Shown here: positions 61,042-64,000 of the stretch, in pieces
Position numbering within the stretch: position 1 is the first letter of the stretch
Layout: each line of letters starts with the position of its first letter
From: Streptomyces sp. NRRL F-2580
GTDB taxonomy: Bacteria > Actinomycetota > Actinomycetes > Streptomycetales > Streptomycetaceae
Direction: 5' to 3'
NCBI RefSeq assembly: GCF_000720115.1
Contig: NZ_JOIR01000012.1
Span: 1 to 64,000 of the forward strand
Length of the DNA: 64,000 nucleotides
Notes under the pieces: generated by a model
Seen by the model: the letters and a program-made list of their open reading frames with translations, nothing else
Database searches by the model: none
Told to the model about the DNA's origin: nothing
Made by a program: the position numbers and the translations under genes

Positions 61042-61200
61042 TCAGACATTGCGCGAGGCGGCCATCCCGGCGGTCAGCAGCCCCAGCACCACCCAGCCGA
61101 ACCACAGCCAGCCGTTGCTGCCGAGGGCCACGGAGTACGTGGCGACGGCCACCAGTGCGGCGAAGGTCATGACGGCCATCGCCTTAACGGATCCGGTCAT
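61042..61200 (-). CDS. small membrane protein (52 aa) next to ctaG-like gene
   Basis: A 52-codon gene reading MTGSVKAMAVMTFAALVAVA, a short turn (YSVALGSNG), then WLWFGWVVLGLLTAGMAAS and NV. Two transmembrane helices are joined by a tight hairpin turn. The ATG at 61200 lies 32 bases after the stop of the cytochrome-oxidase assembly gene on the same strand, so the two are probably cotranscribed. I do not know its function; a small oxidase-related or assembly subunit is one possibility. The ribosome site (GGGGC) is weak. Confidence 0.7.
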   Translation of the reverse strand: MTGSVKAMAVMTFAALVAVATYSVALGSNGWLWFGWVVLGLLTAGMAASRNV

Positions 61201-61232
61201 GCCCCATGGTCGCGCGCGAGAGGGCGGATCCG

Positions 61233-62189
61233 CTACTGGCCACGCGCTTGGAGCGAGGCGAGATACGAGTTGTACGCCTCCAGCTCCTTGTCGCCGTTAC
61301 GGTCCTCGGCCCGGTCGGAGCGCTTCGCCGCCCGCTGCTCGGAGCGGTACCACTGGTAGACGAGGGCGATCAGGACCAGCACCGAGGGGATCTCGCTGAA
61401 GGCCCAGGCGATCCCGCCGCCCCACTGCTGGTCGAGCAGCGGGTCGATGTCGAGGGAGGCCGGCGGGTTCGCGTACGTCCTGATCATCGGCTCGCTCGCC
61501 ATCATCAGGGCGATGCCGAAGAACGCGTGGAAGGGCATGCCGGCGAAGAGCTCCAGCATCCGCATCACGTAGCCCGGACGGTGCGGACCCGGGTCGATGC
61601 CCATAATCGGCCAGAAGAAGATGAGGCCGACGGCGAGGAAGTGGACCATCATCGCGATGTGCCCGGTGCGGCTCTCCATCAGGAAGTCGAAGAGCGGGGT
61701 GAAGTACAGGGCGTAGAGGCTCGCGATGAACATGGGGATGGTGAAGGCGGGGTGGGTGATCACCCGCATGTACCGGCTGTGCAGCAGCGCCAGCAGCAGC
61801 TCGCGCGGGCCCTTGTGGCCGCGTGCGGCGGGCGGCAGCGCGCGCAGCGCCAGGGTCACCGGGGCGCCCAGCAGCAGCAGGATCGGGGTGATCATGCTGA
61901 TCACCATGTGCTGGACCATGTGCACGCTGAACATGACCATGCCGTAGTCGTTCAGCTTGGTGCACATCACCAGGACCACGGTCAGCACGCCCGCGGTGAA
62001 GGCGGTCGTCCGGCCCGGCGGCCAGGCGTCGCCGCGCCGGCGCAGCCGCAGCACTCCCCACCCGTACAGGGCGAGTCCCGCCAGCGAGCCGATCAGGAAG
62101 AACGCGTCGAAGGAGAACTCCAGCCCGCGTCCGAGAGTGAAGGGCGGCAGGTCCATGTTCATGTCCATGCCGTGCCCGCTGTGATCCAT
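61233..62189 (-). CDS. cytochrome c oxidase assembly protein (CtaG/Caa3_CtaG type)
   Basis: A 318-residue, seven-helix membrane protein of the caa3_CtaG family, which helps insert copper into haem-copper oxidases. The N-terminus MDHSGHGMDMNMDLPPF has two His and five Met near the first helix, a Cu+-binding style. Helical blocks include FSVHMVQHMVISMITPILLLLGAP with conserved His residues, MMVHFLAVGLIFFWPIMGIDP, and MLELFAGMPFHAFFGIALM. ATG at 62189 has GGGAG seven bases upstream. The small membrane protein follows 32 bases downstream. Confidence 0.9.
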   Translation of the reverse strand: MDHSGHGMDMNMDLPPFTLGRGLEFSFDAFFLIGSLAGLALYGWGVLRLRRRGDAWPPGRTTAFTAGVLTVVLVMCTKLNDYGMVMFSVHMVQHMVISMITPILLLLGAPVTLALRALPPAARGHKGPRELLLALLHSRYMRVITHPAFTIPMFIASLYALYFTPLFDFLMESRTGHIAMMVHFLAVGLIFFWPIMGIDPGPHRPGYVMRMLELFAGMPFHAFFGIALMMASEPMIRTYANPPASLDIDPLLDQQWGGGIAWAFSEIPSVLVLIALVYQWYRSEQRAAKRSDRAEDRNGDKELEAYNSYLASLQARGQ

Positions 62190-62228
62190 CTCTTCACTCC
62201 CTTGACTGTGGCGCCCCACCACAGTAGT

Positions 62229-62262
62229 GCCGCCCCCGTACGCTCCTGCGCGCGGGGGCGGC
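62229..62262. terminator. hairpin after pfkA
   Basis: GCCGCCCCCG (62229-62238) and CGGGGGCGGC (62253-62262), loop 14 nt, 17 bp past the pfkA stop on the minus strand. A probable terminator separating pfkA from the ctaG-like gene. Confidence 0.75.
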
Positions 62263-62278
62263 CGTAACGGGCATACGG

Positions 62279-63304
62279 TTACAGAACCGTCTGGGCCTCG
62301 TCGTACCGGTCGGCCGGCACCGTCTTGAGGGTCGAGGTCGCCTCGGCGAGCGGCACCATCTCGATATCCGTGCCGCGCAGCGCGGTCAGCATGCCGAACT
62401 CGCCGCGGTGCGCGGCCTCCACGGCGTGCCAGCCGAAGCGAGTGGCGAGGACCCGGTCGTACGCGGTGGGCGTGCCGCCGCGCTGGACGTGGCCCAGGAT
62501 CACCGGCCGGGCCTCCTTGCCCAGGCGGTGCTCCAGCTCCACGGCGAGCCGGTTGCCGATGCCGGCGAACCGCTCGTGGCCGTACATGTCGACGCCGCCC
62601 TCCTCCAGGTCCATCGACCCGGGGCGCGGCTTGGCGCCCTCGGCGACCACGACGATCGCGAAGCGCTTGCCCGCGGAGAAGCGCTCGCCGACGATCGCCG
62701 TCAGCTCCTCGATGTCGAAGGGACGCTCCGGCACGACGATCGCGTGCGCGCCGGCCGCCATGCCCGAGTGCAGGGCGATCCACCCGGTGTGGCGGCCCAT
62801 GACCTCCACGACCATCACGCGCTGGTGGGACTCGGCAGTGGTCTTCAGGCGGTCCAGGGCCTCCGTGGCCACACCGACGGCGGTGTCGAAGCCGAAGGTG
62901 ACGTCGGTGGAGGCGATGTCGTTGTCGATGGTCTTCGGGACGCCGACGATCGGCAGACCGGCCTGCGACAGCAGGTTCGCGGCCTTCAGGGTGCCCTCGC
63001 CGCCGATCGGGATGATCGCGTCGAGGCCGAGGTCGGCGACGTGCCCGCGAGCACGCTCCACGCCGTCGCGCAGGTGCGCGGGCTGGACCCGGGAAGAGCC
63101 GAGGATGGTGCCGCCGCGGGCCAGGATGCCGGCGACGGCATCGAGGTCCAGCTTGCGGTAGTCCGCCTCCAGCAGACCCTTCCAGCCGTCGAGGAAGCCG
63201 ATCACCTCGTCGCCGTGGTCGACGACGGCGCGGTGCACGACGGAGCGGATGACGGCGTTGAGGCCGGGGCAGTCGCCACCGGAAGTGAGCACACCAATGC
63301 GCAT
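62279..63304 (-). CDS. pfkA: 6-phosphofructokinase
   Basis: A 341-residue phosphofructokinase. GVLTSGGDCPGLNAVIR starts the protein; the nucleotide site is PIGGEGTLKAA and catalysis is by Asp in PKTIDNDIASTD. Gly at the GGEG position favours ATP, while Lys in PKTIDND is the residue usual in PPi-type enzymes; actinobacterial ATP-PFKs of this mixed type are known. MGRHTGWIALHSG and GHVQRGGTPTAYDR bind fructose 6-phosphate. ATG at 63304 (MRIGVLTSGG). Commits sugar to glycolysis. Confidence 0.96.
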   Translation of the reverse strand: MRIGVLTSGGDCPGLNAVIRSVVHRAVVDHGDEVIGFLDGWKGLLEADYRKLDLDAVAGILARGGTILGSSRVQPAHLRDGVERARGHVADLGLDAIIPIGGEGTLKAANLLSQAGLPIVGVPKTIDNDIASTDVTFGFDTAVGVATEALDRLKTTAESHQRVMVVEVMGRHTGWIALHSGMAAGAHAIVVPERPFDIEELTAIVGERFSAGKRFAIVVVAEGAKPRPGSMDLEEGGVDMYGHERFAGIGNRLAVELEHRLGKEARPVILGHVQRGGTPTAYDRVLATRFGWHAVEAAHRGEFGMLTALRGTDIEMVPLAEATSTLKTVPADRYDEAQTVL

Positions 63305-63442
63305 GGCAGGGAGAGACCTTTGCAACGTGGGCCGACGACCGGACCACGTCGTCCGGTTGGAACTACGGCCACCCTACAAGCGGTGGAGCAGTGGGCTGAA
63401 CCATCCTCCACATGCTGGTCGTGATCGTCGTACAAAACGACA

Positions 63443-63476
63443 TCGGCCCGGTTCTCCCTAGGGAAAACCGGGCCGA
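63443..63476. terminator. intrinsic terminator after the amidotransferase gene
   Basis: TCGGCCCGGTT (63443-63453) pairs with AACCGGGCCGA (63466-63476); the loop contains TCCCTAGGGA, which can pair further. It lies about 45 bp past the gatD-type stop on the minus strand and upstream of pfkA. Confidence 0.88.
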
Positions 63477-63520
63477 ACACATGATGCGGGGGCCGCCCCG
63501 ATGAGCGGTCCGCGAGGGTG

Positions 63521-64000
63521 CTACGCGGGCTGCGTCGCCGCCGCGATGCGCTCTGCGCGCAGCGCCTCGTACCACCGGTCGTCTATGGCCGGCAGCGCGT
63601 TCACGTCGAGGGCCAGCTTCAGCAGCAGGTCCGCGATCTGCGGGTTGCGGGCCATCACGGGGCCGTGCATGTAGGTGCCGAACACCGTGTCGTTGTACGC
63701 GCCTTCGGTGCCGTCGCCGTTGCCGTTGCCGCGGCCCATCGTGACCCGGGCGAACGGCTTGGCCGTCGGGCCGAGGTGCGTGACGCCCTGGTGGTTCTCG
63801 AACCCCGTCAGCTGCGGCAGACCCAGGCGCGGGTCGATGTCGGCGAGGACGTCGCCGACGCACCGCTCGCCCTCACCGCGCAGGGTGACGACGTCCAGCA
63901 GGCCGAGGCCCTCCTGGCGCTGGCCCTGGTCGTTGACGAACTCCTTGCCGAGGATCTGGTACCCGGCGCACACGGAGAAGACGATCGCCCCGTTCGAGAC
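63521..64000 (-). CDS. gatD: GatD-type glutamine amidotransferase (cut by window end)
   Basis: The visible 159 residues are the C-terminal two thirds of a class I glutamine amidotransferase of the CobB/CobQ-like group. The nucleophile Cys is in FSVCAGYQILG, followed by GLGLLDVVT, GFENHQGVTHLG, and the catalytic His in GTYMHGPVMARNPQIADLLL. In Gram-positives this protein, GatD, works with the Mur-ligase-like MurT to amidate the D-glutamate of lipid II. The partner would be encoded just upstream, outside the window. The start is outside too. Confidence 0.9.
   Translation of the reverse strand, partial: VSNGAIVFSVCAGYQILGKEFVNDQGQRQEGLGLLDVVTLRGEGERCVGDVLADIDPRLGLPQLTGFENHQGVTHLGPTAKPFARVTMGRGNGNGDGTEGAYNDTVFGTYMHGPVMARNPQIADLLLKLALDVNALPAIDDRWYEALRAERIAAATQPA

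Noticed and set aside
58385..61105. 906-codon minus-strand frame spanning the TAP-like hydrolase and the acyltransferase region
   Set aside because: Part is antisense to a clear secreted hydrolase and the rest is a different frame of the acyltransferase.
62190..63347. Apparent fusion of a Pro/Arg-rich segment to the CtaG-like protein
   Set aside because: The extension is antiframe to pfkA, and the ATG at 62189 has a good ribosome site.

Overview
The window is a high-GC actinobacterial chromosome segment, almost certainly Streptomyces. The evidence is strong GC bias at third codon positions, many GTG starts, several promoters whose -10 box lies only 6-8 nt before the start codon (leaderless transcripts), a WhiJ/AbaA-type HTH + DUF397 + ATPase locus, and a near absence of TTA codons. 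I found one in-frame TTA by eye, in the DUF397 gene. The gene content is mostly conserved core or near-core. From memory, not checked here, the order of tuf3, lnt, purB, bio, ure and pfkA recalls one arm of the S. coelicolor chromosome. I saw no rRNA, tRNA, CRISPR array, prophage or biosynthetic gene cluster. The only mobile-element trace is a transposase tail at base 1.

Layout. 1-7.9 kb: transposase tail, DinB-like protein, Gfo/Idh/MocA oxidoreductase, apolipoprotein N-acyltransferase, NTF2-like protein, UppP, TVP38-type membrane protein, AlkD-like repair protein, a leaderless 37-codon reading frame, and a divergent EF-Tu (tuf3). 8-20.8 kb: patatin-like hydrolase, spermidine-synthase-like protein, MFS exporter, Pro/Gln-rich membrane protein, thioesterase, orphan antitoxin-like protein, GH3 beta-glucosidase, DedA + ankyrin pair, gamma-carbonic anhydrase, LbH acyltransferase, a divergent DMT transporter / HTH-cupin regulator pair, and a CoA-binding protein. 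20.8-30.5 kb: YigZ, SbcD-SbcC, divergent Lrp / rhodanese, DUF885 peptidase-like protein, and a membrane-ACT-GNAT protein. 30.5-45 kb: PhoD with a probable PHO box, alpha/beta hydrolase, GntR and ROK regulators, a two-component system divergent from an ABC transporter across a perfect 22-bp palindrome, Mug, PurB, SGNH hydrolase, and two CNNM/CorC proteins.

45-53.5 kb: GNAT, methyltransferase, a dispersed-repeat cluster, the biotin genes (bioB-bioA-bioD operon with bioF divergent), then the WhiJ/AbaA-like locus (DUF397, DUF5753 HTH, ATP-binding anti-sigma-like protein) and a VOC protein. 53.7-58.4 kb: complete urease operon ureABCFGD without ureE. 58.5-64 kb: secreted TAP-like hydrolase, lysophospholipid acyltransferase, a 52-aa membrane protein next to a CtaG-like cytochrome oxidase assembly protein, PfkA, and a GatD-type glutamine amidotransferase cut by the window end.

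Four items most deserve a second look. The first is a second CX3CX2C cysteine motif in a long C-terminal tail of biotin synthase. The second is a bldA-type TTA codon at codon 6 of the DUF397 gene. The third is the leaderless FAFPA-repeat peptide before tuf3. The fourth is an intergenic repeat family, one copy of which appears to supply the C-terminus of an MFS transporter. I did not find a clearly new multi-gene defence or biosynthetic system.
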